DNA of 15,501 nt, taken from NCBI GenBank assembly GCA_020025375.1, contig JAHHSF010000017.1, forward strand, positions 1-15,501. Direction: 5' to 3'. This document shows, piece by piece, positions 1 to 7,267 of the stretch. Position 1 is the first letter of the stretch; each line of letters starts with the position of its first letter. The translations under genes were made by a program, and so were the position numbers. The notes below the pieces were generated by a model that was not told the DNA's origin, did not search any database, and saw only the letters and a list, made by a program, of their open reading frames with translations. The DNA comes from Oscillospiraceae bacterium (GTDB lineage: Bacteria > Bacillota > Clostridia > Oscillospirales > Oscillospiraceae).

Positions 1-988
1 CTACGAGATCCTTTCCGACAAGGATAAACGGGCCCGCTACGACCAGTTCGGCCATGCGGGTGTGGACCCCAACTTCAACCCCGGCGGCGGCTTTGGCGGC
101 GACTTTGGGGACATTGACCTGGGCGACCTCTTCGGCTCCTTCTTCGGCGGCTTCGGGGGGGGCGGTCGTCAGAACCGGAACGGTCCCCGGAAGGGAGACA
201 CCCTCCGGGCCAATCTGAGCATCTCCTTTGAGGAGGCAGCCTTCGGCTGTGAAAAGGAGATTACCCTCAACCGGGACGAGGCCTGCGACGACTGTCACGG
301 CACTGGCTGCGCCCCCGGCACCACCCCCGAGGTCTGTCCCCAGTGCCGTGGTACCGGCCAGGTCCGGGTCCAGCGTGGCGGCGGCGGGATGCTCTTCTCT
401 ACCACCGGCCCCTGCGACAAATGCCACGGCACCGGCAAGATCATCCACACACCCTGTAACACCTGCCACGGCACGGGCTCCATCCGCCGCCAGCGGCGCA
501 TCACCGTGAAGATCCCCGCCGGCATCGACGACGGCCAGGCCATCTCCCTCCGGGGTCAGGGCGGCGCCGGGGCCAACGGCGGTCCCGCCGGAGACCTGAT
601 CGTGGGGGTGGCAGTTCGCCCTCACGCCAAGTTCCGCCGGGATGGTAACACGGTCCTGTTGGAACAGCCGGTTTCCTTCCTTCAGGCCGCTTTAGGTGCC
701 GAACTGACCATCGACACCATCGACGGCCCCGTGAAGTACAACCTGCCCGAGGGCACCCAGACCGGAACCACCTTCCGCCTGCGGGGCAAGGGCATTCCCG
801 ACCTGAACGGTCGGGGCCGGGGCGACCAGTACGTCACCGTGAAGGTCAAGGTCCCCACCAAGCTCACACTGAGCCAGAAGGAAGCCCTTCGGGCCTACGG
901 GGCCGCCATGGGGGAAACCGATGAAAACGAGCCCTCTCCCGCCGAGAATATCAAGAGTTTCTTTGACAAGAAGAAAAAAAAGAAGTAA
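1..988 (+). CDS. dnaJ: Chaperone protein DnaJ, 3' part (5' end outside window)
   Basis: Hsp40 co-chaperone that delivers unfolded clients to DnaK and stimulates its ATPase in the cytoplasm. The reading frame is open from base 2 and begins in the last helix of the J domain (YEILSDKDKRARYDQFGHAG); the HPD motif lies outside the window. Next comes the Gly/Phe-rich linker (bases ~80-180), then the zinc-binding domain with four CxxCxGxG repeats (CDDCHGTG, CPQCRGTG, CDKCHGTG, CNTCHGTG; fragment residues about 95-159), then the two C-terminal client-binding beta domains. All eight zinc cysteines are present. About 328 residues are visible of the usual 375-390. The protein ends in six consecutive lysines, encoded by an A-rich run directly before the terminator hairpin. 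In Firmicutes dnaJ usually closes an hrcA-grpE-dnaK-dnaJ heat-shock operon, which would lie to the left; that is expectation, not seen here. Confidence 0.97.
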   Translation, partial: YEILSDKDKRARYDQFGHAGVDPNFNPGGGFGGDFGDIDLGDLFGSFFGGFGGGGRQNRNGPRKGDTLRANLSISFEEAAFGCEKEITLNRDEACDDCHGTGCAPGTTPEVCPQCRGTGQVRVQRGGGGMLFSTTGPCDKCHGTGKIIHTPCNTCHGTGSIRRQRRITVKIPAGIDDGQAISLRGQGGAGANGGPAGDLIVGVAVRPHAKFRRDGNTVLLEQPVSFLQAALGAELTIDTIDGPVKYNLPEGTQTGTTFRLRGKGIPDLNGRGRGDQYVTVKVKVPTKLTLSQKEALRAYGAAMGETDENEPSPAENIKSFFDKKKKKK

Positions 989-1021
989 AATAGGGAGCAG
1001 TCATTCGACTGCTCCCTATTT
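988..1021 (+). terminator. Terminator hairpin after dnaJ
   Basis: A perfect 15-bp stem (arms 988-1002 and 1007-1021) closes an ATTC loop and overlaps the last base of the dnaJ stop codon. The downstream T tract is short (TTT inside the stem, then GAGG). On the minus strand the same hairpin is followed by a long T-rich run, the complement of the dnaJ lysine codons, so it could also stop leftward transcription. Confidence 0.8.
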
Positions 1022-1099
1022 GAGGCCATCAACACTTCCCCTGGTTTCAAAAAGTGTCGTAGCCTGTTGAACGAGCCCAGAAGGCTCTGGCAGCGGGCT

Positions 1100-1138
1100 A
1101 AAATAGAGGGCAGTCCATAGGGCTTCCCTCTATTTTTT
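1100..1138 (+). terminator. Second terminator hairpin, directly upstream of the PMT gene
   Basis: Arms 1100-1110 and 1126-1136 form an 11-bp stem. It extends by AGTCC/GGGCT after a single mismatch to an ATA loop, and six T residues follow (1133-1138). The 5' arm is nearly the same as that of the hairpin at 988-1021, so the two look like tandem terminators. It ends only 17 nt before the next start codon, which leaves no room for a promoter between them. It is therefore either a second dnaJ terminator, with an unrecognised promoter for the next gene, or an attenuator for that gene. Confidence 0.75.
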
Positions 1139-1155
1139 ATGTTTGGAGTGTCATC

Positions 1156-3120
1156 ATGCCTCAGACTTTTTCCGAATATCTGACTATGGCGGTCCAGTTC
1201 CTCTCTCCCGGCATCGCTTTCGGGGTGGCCCTGCTGGCGGTGCTGGCCTGCTTTGTTCTGTTTTACCTCCGGGGGGTCCCCGCCCCCCTGCTCCTGGACC
1301 GGGAGACCGGCCTTCTGCGGGAAAAGCCCCAATTCTCCTTTGTCTCCCCCAGGTGCCCTATGACGGGCCGGGACCGCTGGGTCTGTCTGTTTATCACCCT
1401 GCTCTACGCCGCCACCGCCTTTTTCCACCTGGGCTCCACCTCCGCCCCACAGCGCAAGGTGGACTTCGTCCAGACCGGGGCGGTGGAATTTGAGCTGTCC
1501 GAGACCGCCTATGTCACCAGCCTCCGCTATTTTGCCGGCCTGGGCACCGGGGCCTATAACCTGGAATTCTCCGAAGATGGGGTAAATTGGTCCACCCTCT
1601 GGCCCAAAAAGGACGACGAAGGCAAGGTCACCGGGTACTATTGGAGCAGTGAGCCAGGCTACGACCCACCCTACGCCATCCCCCAGGGATACAACGACCT
1701 TTTCAAGTGGAAGACCATCTCCATCGACAATCCACAAAATCTGAGATACCTCCGTCTCACCCCAAGGGCGGAGCGGGACACCCTCCAGCTTTCCGAGCTG
1801 GCCTTCTATGGGCCGGACGGCAACCTTCTGGAACTGTCCCTGGCCTCCCCCTCGGACGCCGCTCCCCTTTTTGATGAGCAGGCTGCCGTTCCGGAAGACC
1901 CAAGCTGGTACAACTCCGCCTACTTTGACGAAATCTACCACCCCCGCACCGCTCTGGAACACATTGAAAACTTTCGGCCCTATGAGACCACCCACCCGCC
2001 TTTGGGCAAGCTCATCATCGGTCTGGGTATCCGGATCTTCGGCATGACCCCCTTTGGCTGGCGGTTTATGGGGACCCTCTTCGGAGTCCTTATGGTCCCC
2101 CTCCTCTATGTGTTCCTGAAAAACTTTTTCGGCAAGAGCCTGGTGGCCGCCTGCGGGACCATCCTTTTTGCCACCGACTTCATGCACCTGACCCAAACCC
2201 GCATCGCCACCATAGACACCTATGCCGTTTTCTTTATTCTGGGCGCCTATTTTTTCCTCTACCGCTGGCTCTCCCTCCCCAGAACAGCCAAGGTCCGCCA
2301 CGGCGTCCTCCCCCTCTTCCTCTCCGGCCTTCTCTTCGGCATCGGCGCGGCCTCCAAATGGACCGTCCTCTATGCCGGGGTGGGGATGGCCCTTCTCTAT
2401 CTCTTCAACCTTATCTTCCGCTTCCGGGACCGGCATGAAGAGGGCGTGCCCTCCTTTTGGCCCTGGTGCGTGAAAACCATTTTGCTCTCAGTTCTATTCT
2501 TCGTAGTGATCCCCGCCTGTATTTATACCTTGAGTTATTACCCTTACGCCCTCAATCAGGGGGATACCTCTCTCCGGGGCCTCATAGACGTGATGGTCCC
2601 CAATCAGACCAGTATGCTTCACTACCACCAGGGGGTCACCAATCCCCACCCCTACCAGTCCAAATGGTGGATGTGGCTGTTGGATGCCCGCCCCATCCTC
2701 TACTATATGGCGGACGGCGTTGGCACCCGCACCCGCTTTGCCGCCTTCCTCAATCCCCTTCTCTGCTGGGGCGGCCTGATTGCCCTGATCCTGGTGACTC
2801 GTCAGCTTTGGCGAAAGAAGGACGGCAAGGCTCTCTTCATCCTGGTGGGCTATCTCTCCCAGCTGGTGCCCTGGATGCCCATCGCCCGTCCCACCTTCAA
2901 CTACCACTACTTCCCCTCTGTTCCCTTCCTGGCCTTTGCCCTCTGCTACCTCTTCAACGAGCTGGCCGAGGCCAAACCGAAAAATTGGGGCCGCTGGGTC
3001 CTGGGCCTGCCCGCCCTCTCCCTCCTGCTGTATCTGGCCTTCTATCCCGTCCTCATCGGCCTGACTATCCCGGACTGGTACTCCACCGCCCTGCGGTGGC
3101 TCCCCTCCTGGCCGTTCTAA
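1156..3120 (+). CDS. PMT-family (GT39-like) phospholipid carrier-dependent glycosyltransferase with discoidin-like insert
   Basis: Polytopic membrane protein of 654 aa resembling dolichyl-phosphate-mannose protein mannosyltransferases, which transfer a sugar from a polyprenyl-phosphate carrier to an acceptor on the outer face of the membrane. Two transmembrane segments (about residues 13-38 and 73-93) precede a long loop. Residues about 104-219 read like an F5/8 type C (discoidin, galactose-binding) beta-sandwich (YNLEFSEDGVNW, RYLRLTP, LSELAFYG). The PMT hallmarks follow: an Asp-Glu pair at 258-259 (YFDEIYHPRTA), THPPLGK (279-285), RIATIDT (349-355), then further membrane helices to the end. 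The ATG start is supported by GGAG at 1145-1148. Sugar donor and acceptor cannot be read from sequence; the family could instead modify a cell-wall polymer. Its only upstream signal is the terminator-like hairpin ending at 1138. No clear terminator follows. Confidence 0.88.
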   Translation: MPQTFSEYLTMAVQFLSPGIAFGVALLAVLACFVLFYLRGVPAPLLLDRETGLLREKPQFSFVSPRCPMTGRDRWVCLFITLLYAATAFFHLGSTSAPQRKVDFVQTGAVEFELSETAYVTSLRYFAGLGTGAYNLEFSEDGVNWSTLWPKKDDEGKVTGYYWSSEPGYDPPYAIPQGYNDLFKWKTISIDNPQNLRYLRLTPRAERDTLQLSELAFYGPDGNLLELSLASPSDAAPLFDEQAAVPEDPSWYNSAYFDEIYHPRTALEHIENFRPYETTHPPLGKLIIGLGIRIFGMTPFGWRFMGTLFGVLMVPLLYVFLKNFFGKSLVAACGTILFATDFMHLTQTRIATIDTYAVFFILGAYFFLYRWLSLPRTAKVRHGVLPLFLSGLLFGIGAASKWTVLYAGVGMALLYLFNLIFRFRDRHEEGVPSFWPWCVKTILLSVLFFVVIPACIYTLSYYPYALNQGDTSLRGLIDVMVPNQTSMLHYHQGVTNPHPYQSKWWMWLLDARPILYYMADGVGTRTRFAAFLNPLLCWGGLIALILVTRQLWRKKDGKALFILVGYLSQLVPWMPIARPTFNYHYFPSVPFLAFALCYLFNELAEAKPKNWGRWVLGLPALSLLLYLAFYPVLIGLTIPDWYSTALRWLPSWPF

Positions 3121-3165
3121 AACCCGCAAGCCTTTTCCAAAAATGTGGAAAGAGCGTGAAACCAG

Positions 3166-3194
3166 TTGGAACACCCGGCGTCTGCACCTATGAA
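3166..3194 (+). promoter_or_regulatory. Possible promoter for rpiB
   Basis: TTGGAA (3166-3171) and TATGAA (3189-3194) are separated by 17 nt and each matches the sigma-A consensus at four of six positions. The 120-nt gap before rpiB would fit its own promoter, but the match is modest and read-through from the PMT gene is equally possible, as no strong terminator lies between. Confidence 0.35.
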
Positions 3195-3240
3195 AAAGGA
3201 CATCCCAACTTTGTCAAAATTTGATTCGGAGGTAACAACA

Positions 3241-3666
3241 ATGATCGCACTTGGTTCCGACCACGGGGGATACGCCCTCAAAGAGCACGTGAAAAAGCAT
3301 CTGGACAGCCTGGGCCTTGCTTACAAGGACTTCGGCACCCACTCCACCGACAGCTGCGACTACCCCGAGTTTGGCCGGGCCGCCGCCCTGGCGGTAGCCT
3401 CCGGAGAGTGCGACCGGGGCATCGTCATCTGCACCACCGGCATCGGTATCTCCATTGCCGCCAACAAGGTGAGCGGGGTCCGTTGTGCCCTCTGCTCGGA
3501 GCCCCTCTCCGCTGAGATGACCCGCCGCCATAACGACGCCAACATGCTGGCCATGGGGGCAGGCATGGTAGGCCCCAACATGGCAGACCGCATCGTGGAC
3601 GTTTTCCTGAACACCGAGTTCGAGGGCGGCCGCCACGCCCGCCGGGTCAACGCCATCGAGGGCTGA
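3241..3666 (+). CDS. rpiB: Ribose-5-phosphate isomerase B
   Basis: Interconverts ribose 5-phosphate and ribulose 5-phosphate in the non-oxidative pentose phosphate pathway (RpiB/LacAB family, cytoplasmic). The 141-residue product has the usual family length. Family motifs are present: the N-terminal SDHGGYALK (D7, H8), the CTTGIGISIAANK loop with the catalytic cysteine C64, RHNDANML with H97, and the arginine-rich C-terminal segment GGRHARRV. I chose ATG 3241 because GGAGGT (3228-3233) sits 7 nt upstream and the protein then begins MIALGSDHGG, as family members do. An in-frame TTG at 3166 would add 25 residues with no similarity and no ribosome binding site. RpiB relatives include allose-6-phosphate and galactose-6-phosphate isomerase subunits; as a single stand-alone gene, RpiB is the best reading. 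Confidence 0.96.
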   Translation: MIALGSDHGGYALKEHVKKHLDSLGLAYKDFGTHSTDSCDYPEFGRAAALAVASGECDRGIVICTTGIGISIAANKVSGVRCALCSEPLSAEMTRRHNDANMLAMGAGMVGPNMADRIVDVFLNTEFEGGRHARRVNAIEG

Positions 3667-3674
3667 AGATTCGC

Positions 3675-3729
3675 AAAAAAGCAGACACCGCCAAAAATAC
3701 AAGTTTTTGGCGGTGTCTGCTTTTATTTT
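3675..3729. terminator. Bidirectional terminator between rpiB and nrdJ
   Basis: A perfect 21-bp inverted repeat (3677-3697 and 3704-3724) with a 6-nt loop has an A run at its left end (3675-3680) and T runs at its right end (3721-3729). It therefore looks like an intrinsic terminator on both strands. It lies between the convergent ends of rpiB and nrdJ. Confidence 0.92.
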
Positions 3730-3767
3730 ACAGGTGCAGTCTTTTGACCTGCTCTTTTTCTATCTTA

Positions 3768-6110
3768 TCAGCCACACTTGGAGTAGCCGCAATTCCGGCA
3801 GGTGACGCACCCGCCCTCATGCTCCAGCTTGGAGCCGCACTCGGGGCAGTACTTGGCCAGCTTGGCCTCAGCGGGGGTCATGCCCGGACGGGGGATGGAC
3901 ACGTCTTTCACCACAGAAGTGGGGAAGGAGGGGGCCAGAGTGACTGCCTCCCCATGCTGGCTCACGCTGAGAACCTTTTCGATGGCCTTGGCGATGGCGT
4001 CCGGGCAGGACGTAACGGGCACGGCGGACTGCCGCAGGCAGGAGGGGCAACGGATGCCCTTGAGCTGCTGGATGATCTCCATGGGGTCCACGCCGGTGCG
4101 GATGGCGACGGAGACCAGGCGGGCGGTTGCCTCGGACTGGGAGGGGCACCCCCCGGCCCGGCCGGTGTTGGTAAAGACCTCACAGATGCCGTTCTCGTCA
4201 TAATTTACGGTGATATACAGGTTGCCGCAGCCGATCTTCACCTTTTCGGTGTAGCCCATGGTCACCTGGGGACGGGGGCGGGGGAGGAGCTTACCGTAGG
4301 AGCCTGCCTTGATGAGGCAGTTGGTGCTGTCGCAGTCGGCGTTCAGGACGGCGTCCACCAGGGGATCGCCTGTCTGATCCTTGGGAGACTCCTTGCCGTC
4401 GTTCACCTTGCCGATATTGAGCACCTGTTCGTTCCGGGAGCCGTCCCGGTAGATGGTGGTGCCCTTACAGCCCAGGGCGAAGGCCAGCTGATAGACCTCA
4501 GCCACCTCTTCCTGGGTTGCGGAGTTGGGGAAGTTCACGGTCTTGGACACAGCGTTGTCGGTGTGCCGCTGGAAGGCGGCCTGCATCTTCACGTGCCAGA
4601 TGGGGGACACGTCGTGGGCGCAGACAAAGACACGCTTCACGCTGTCGGGGATTTCGTCGATATGGGCCAGGGTGCCGGCCTCCACCACCTTGCGCATGAG
4701 CTCGTCGGAGTAGATGCCCAGCTCCTCCAGCTTTTCCTTCAGAATGGCGTTGGTCTCCACCAGATGGGTGTTGTCCATGACGTTACGGATGTAGGCGTAG
4801 GCAAAGACGGGCTCCACCCCGGAGGAGACCCCGGCCAGGATGGACAGGGTGCCGGTGGGGGCGATGGTGGTGACGGTGCCGTTACGGATGGGGTCGCCGC
4901 CCTTGAGGACGCTCTCCTCAAAGAGGGGAAAGGCACCCCGGGTCCGGGCCAGCTTTATGCTCTCCTCATGGCCGATGGTGTTCACCAGTTCCATGACGGT
5001 CTCCCCCATGGCGACACCCTCGTCGGAGTTATAGGGGATGTTCAGATAGAGGAGCATATCCGCAAAACCCATGACCCCCAAGCCAATCTTCCGGGTGGCC
5101 CGGGTGACCCGGTCGATTTCGGGCAGGGGGTACTTGTTCACCTCGATAACATTGTCCAAAAAGTGAACGGCGGTGCGGATGGTCTTTTCCAGTTTGGCCC
5201 GGTCCAGCTCGTAGCCGGTCCCGGTCTTTTTCAGGTGCTTCACCAGGTTGATGGAGCCCAGATTGCAGGACTCATAGGGAAGAAGGGGTTGCTCCCCGCA
5301 GGGGTTGGTGGATTCGATTTCTCCCTGACCGGGGACCACGTTGTCCCGGTTGAGGCGGTCCAGGAAGATGATGCCGGGTTCGCCGGTCTGCCAGGCGGAG
5401 GAGACGATCTTTTCAAACACGTCCTGGGCGTTGAGCTGGCCGGTCACCTGCTTGGAAGCGGGGTCGATGAGGTCATATTCGCCGCCCTGCTCCACGGCTT
5501 GCATAAAGGCCTCGGTGATGCCCACAGAGATATTGAAGTTGGTAATTTCACGGGTATCGTTCTTACAGGTGATGAACTCCAGAATGTCAGGGTGGTCCAC
5601 CCGGAGGATGCCCATGTTGGCCCCCCGGCGGGTGCCGCCCTGCTTCACCGCCTCGGTGGCGGAGTTAAAGACCTTCATAAAGGAGACGGGACCCGAGGCC
5701 ACGCCGCCGGTGGAGTTCACCGTGGAGCCCTTGGCCCGCAGGCGGGAGAAAGAAAAACCGGTGCCGCCGCCCGACTTGTGAATCAGAGCGGCGTTCTTGA
5801 TGGCATCGAAAATGTCCTCCATGCTGTCGGCCACGGGGAGAACGAAGCAGGCGGAGAGCTGGCCCAGAGGCCGGCCCGCGTTCATCAGGGTGGGGGAGTT
5901 GGGGAGGAACTCCAGCTCCGTCATCATCCGGTAGAACTCCTGGGCGGTGGCGGCCACGTCGGCCTTGGGGTCAAAGTGGCGGTCGGCCTCTGCGATGGAG
6001 TCGGCCACCCGGTGGAAGAGGCCGTCCACCGTTTCAATGGGCTGGCCCTTTTCGTCCCGGGCCAAATAGCGGCGTTCCAGAACGGCGTAGGCGTTTTCCG
6101 AAATAGGCAT
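3768..6110 (-). CDS. nrdJ: Adenosylcobalamin-dependent (class II) ribonucleoside-diphosphate reductase
   Basis: Reduces ribonucleotides to deoxyribonucleotides using a thiyl radical made from coenzyme B12, so it works without oxygen and without a separate radical subunit. The 780-residue protein shows the RNR core: FLPNSPTLMNAG (68-79), C88 in QLSACFV, and NPCGE at 269-273 with catalytic N269, C271 (thiyl) and E273. C282 (11 residues after the thiyl cysteine) is the expected redox partner of C88, and APTGT (417-421) is present. The C-terminal part has the vitamin B12-RNR extension and ends in a zinc-ribbon/redox tail with CPEC (755-758), CVTC (768-771), C774 and C779. The start at 6110 is supported by AGAGAGGA about 9 nt upstream. 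Transcription probably comes from the promoter at 6152-6179, controlled by NrdR. It stands alone; no nrdAB, nrdDG or nrdI is nearby. Confidence 0.97.
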   Translation of the reverse strand: MPISENAYAVLERRYLARDEKGQPIETVDGLFHRVADSIAEADRHFDPKADVAATAQEFYRMMTELEFLPNSPTLMNAGRPLGQLSACFVLPVADSMEDIFDAIKNAALIHKSGGGTGFSFSRLRAKGSTVNSTGGVASGPVSFMKVFNSATEAVKQGGTRRGANMGILRVDHPDILEFITCKNDTREITNFNISVGITEAFMQAVEQGGEYDLIDPASKQVTGQLNAQDVFEKIVSSAWQTGEPGIIFLDRLNRDNVVPGQGEIESTNPCGEQPLLPYESCNLGSINLVKHLKKTGTGYELDRAKLEKTIRTAVHFLDNVIEVNKYPLPEIDRVTRATRKIGLGVMGFADMLLYLNIPYNSDEGVAMGETVMELVNTIGHEESIKLARTRGAFPLFEESVLKGGDPIRNGTVTTIAPTGTLSILAGVSSGVEPVFAYAYIRNVMDNTHLVETNAILKEKLEELGIYSDELMRKVVEAGTLAHIDEIPDSVKRVFVCAHDVSPIWHVKMQAAFQRHTDNAVSKTVNFPNSATQEEVAEVYQLAFALGCKGTTIYRDGSRNEQVLNIGKVNDGKESPKDQTGDPLVDAVLNADCDSTNCLIKAGSYGKLLPRPRPQVTMGYTEKVKIGCGNLYITVNYDENGICEVFTNTGRAGGCPSQSEATARLVSVAIRTGVDPMEIIQQLKGIRCPSCLRQSAVPVTSCPDAIAKAIEKVLSVSQHGEAVTLAPSFPTSVVKDVSIPRPGMTPAEAKLAKYCPECGSKLEHEGGCVTCRNCGYSKCG

Positions 6111-6142
6111 ATCGTCAAATCCTCTCTAATCATAGTTAAATA

Positions 6143-6189
6143 ACACAAGATATTGTATCATCCTTCAGGGGGATGTCAATATCTTGGAG
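6143..6189 (-). promoter_or_regulatory. nrdJ promoter with two NrdR boxes 31 bp apart
   Basis: On the minus strand, TTGACA (6179-6174) and TACAAT (6157-6152) are spaced by 16 nt, a near-consensus sigma-A promoter. Two 10-nt cores fit the NrdR box centre CwAtATaTwG at nine of ten positions: 6146-6155, over the -10, and 6177-6186, over the -35. They are exact reverse complements of each other and lie exactly 31 bp apart, about three helical turns. The full 16-nt box at 6143-6158 matches the published consensus at 14 positions. NrdR is the ATP/dATP-sensing repressor of RNR genes, so binding here would block RNA polymerase. Confidence 0.85.
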
Positions 6190-6259
6190 AGAATTTGGAC
6201 GTAGAAAATTCGACGTATTTTTCCTCTGAAACTGGGAAAAGGCTGTACCCGCGAAAGGC

Positions 6260-7003
6260 TCAAGGGCAGGCGTGGCGGTAGACCTGGCCCTTTTCCAGGG
6301 ACACGCCACGGGCGGCAAAAAGCTGGGAGATGGTGACGAAATAATAGCCTTCCCCATGGAGGGCATCCACCACCTGGAGAGCGGCCTCCACACTTTCGGG
6401 ATAGATGTCGTGAAGGAGAATGATGGCGCCGTCCTCGGCCTGCTGAAGGATCTGCTCCACTTCTCGGGCCGTGTTCCGGTCTCCCCAGTCCTCCGGGTCT
6501 ATGGACCACAAAATAATAGGCGCTCCAGCCCGGCGGCGGACCCCGGCGTCCACCATGCCGTAAGGGGGGCGGAGGAGAAGCTCCATAGGGCCCACGGCGT
6601 TTTGAATGACGGTGCGGGTCCGGCCCACTTCGGAGGCAAAATCGGCGTCATTCAGACCGGTGAGCTTCACATGTGTATAAGAGTGGATGCCCAGCTGGTG
6701 TCCTTCATCCACCATGCGGCGGAGGGTATCCTCATGGCCGGGGATCTGCTCCCCAATAAGAAAAAAGGTAGCGGGGACCCCACGCTCCGCCAGGCCGTCC
6801 AGCAGGGGGGTAGTGGATCGGCGTGGACCGTCGTCAAAGGTGAGGGCGATGAGTTTGGGGGTCTTTTCCACATCGCCCACGTCCGCATCGGCGGGAAGGG
6901 CGGGACCGGAGGGAAGGGCCCATAGTCCGGGCAGGACAGCCGAGAGGAAAAAGAGGAGGGCGGCCAGAGCCGCCCCGATTTTTTTGATGGTTCCCCTGCC
7001 CAT
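6260..7003 (-). CDS. Exported polysaccharide deacetylase (NodB domain, CE4)
   Basis: Metal-dependent deacetylase of the NodB/CE4 family, which removes acetyl groups from peptidoglycan or another N-acetylated polysaccharide outside the membrane. The 247-aa protein starts with a basic N-terminus and a hydrophobic segment (about residues 8-29) typical of a signal peptide or anchor. The five CE4 motifs are intact: TFDDGP (catalytic base D57, metal ligand D58), HSYTH (metal ligands H107, H111), RPPYG (145-149), DPEDW (169-173) and LLHD with H198. I chose ATG 7003: MGRGTIKKIG gives a normal signal peptide, and GGCGGTG lies 5 nt upstream. An in-frame TTG at 7060 would add 19 odd residues translated through a hairpin. 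Substrate is unknown; PdaA/PdaB-like sporulation roles are possible. It lies upstream of nrdJ on the same strand, but nrdJ has its own promoter. Confidence 0.92.
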   Translation of the reverse strand: MGRGTIKKIGAALAALLFFLSAVLPGLWALPSGPALPADADVGDVEKTPKLIALTFDDGPRRSTTPLLDGLAERGVPATFFLIGEQIPGHEDTLRRMVDEGHQLGIHSYTHVKLTGLNDADFASEVGRTRTVIQNAVGPMELLLRPPYGMVDAGVRRRAGAPIILWSIDPEDWGDRNTAREVEQILQQAEDGAIILLHDIYPESVEAALQVVDALHGEGYYFVTISQLFAARGVSLEKGQVYRHACP

Positions 7004-7051
7004 AAAAACACCGCCTTTCGGCTTTAGTGTGTACCGAAAATCGGTGTTTTT
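7004..7051 (-). promoter_or_regulatory. Hairpin covering the ribosome binding site of the deacetylase gene
   Basis: Arms 7004-7013 and 7042-7051 pair over 10 bp. After a 2x2 internal loop, 7016-7021 pairs with 7034-7039 over a further 6 bp, closing a 12-nt loop. The structure abuts the ATG at 7003, and its 3' arm in mRNA sense contains the likely ribosome binding site GGCGGTG (7009-7015) and ends in five U. It could sequester the ribosome binding site or act as an intrinsic terminator/attenuator. The role is inferred from geometry only. Confidence 0.6.
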
Positions 7052-7180
7052 GCCACGCAAAATCTACCATCCGTTCCCCTCTTTGGTCTGGGTCACCATC
7101 TGATGTTGAAAAATAATCATAAAAAAGAATCAGAAACCGAAAAGCCTTCAAACATGACAGGCTCATCCTTTTTTTGGAAG

Positions 7181-7267
7181 TATGCCACAGACGGAGGGGG
7201 ATTGCACCCCCCATTTTCCGTCGGCATAAGTTGGATTGGGGGCGTGGGCAAGACGCCCCGCTCCGTC
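7181..7267 (+). promoter_or_regulatory. Structured leader of the DUF11 gene
   Basis: Nested inverted repeats precede the gene. TATGCC (7181-7186) pairs with GGCATA (7223-7228), GACGG (7190-7194) with CCGTC (7217-7221), and GGGGG (7196-7200) with CCCCC (7207-7211) round an ATTGCA loop. A second hairpin has GGGGCGT (7239-7245) paired with ACGCCCC (7253-7259). GACGGAG (7190-7196) is also fully complementary to CTCCGTC (7261-7267), just before the ribosome binding site, so two exclusive folds are possible. It matches no riboswitch class I know. I found no convincing promoter between 7061 and 7180. Confidence 0.45.

Noticed and set aside
895..2436. 513-aa minus-strand open frame opposite dnaJ end and the PMT gene
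   Set aside because: Low-complexity Gly/Glu-rich shadow that runs through two terminator hairpins; the plus strand has the recognisable PMT motifs.
3166..3240. Longer rpiB start at TTG 3166
   Set aside because: No ribosome binding site there, the extra 25 residues match nothing, and GGAGGT before ATG 3241 gives the standard RpiB N-terminus.
3744..6143. 799-aa open frame on the plus strand across the whole of nrdJ
   Set aside because: It is the antisense shadow of a GC-rich gene whose third codon positions avoid A/T. The product is Gly/His/Val-rich with no domain, and nrdJ on the other strand is unmistakable.
7004..7060. Longer deacetylase start at TTG 7060
   Set aside because: It would put 19 charged residues before the signal peptide and translate through the hairpin at 7004-7051.
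7143..7175. Small hairpin AGCCT/AGGCT followed by seven T
   Set aside because: Only 5 bp of stem with an 11-nt loop and a 5-nt gap before the T run, in a gap between divergent genes with nothing to terminate; too weak to call.
7181..7260. tRNA or known riboswitch in the DUF11 leader
   Set aside because: No T-loop consensus or cloverleaf, and no c-di-GMP, fluoride or PreQ1 type conserved sequence; only hairpins are seen.
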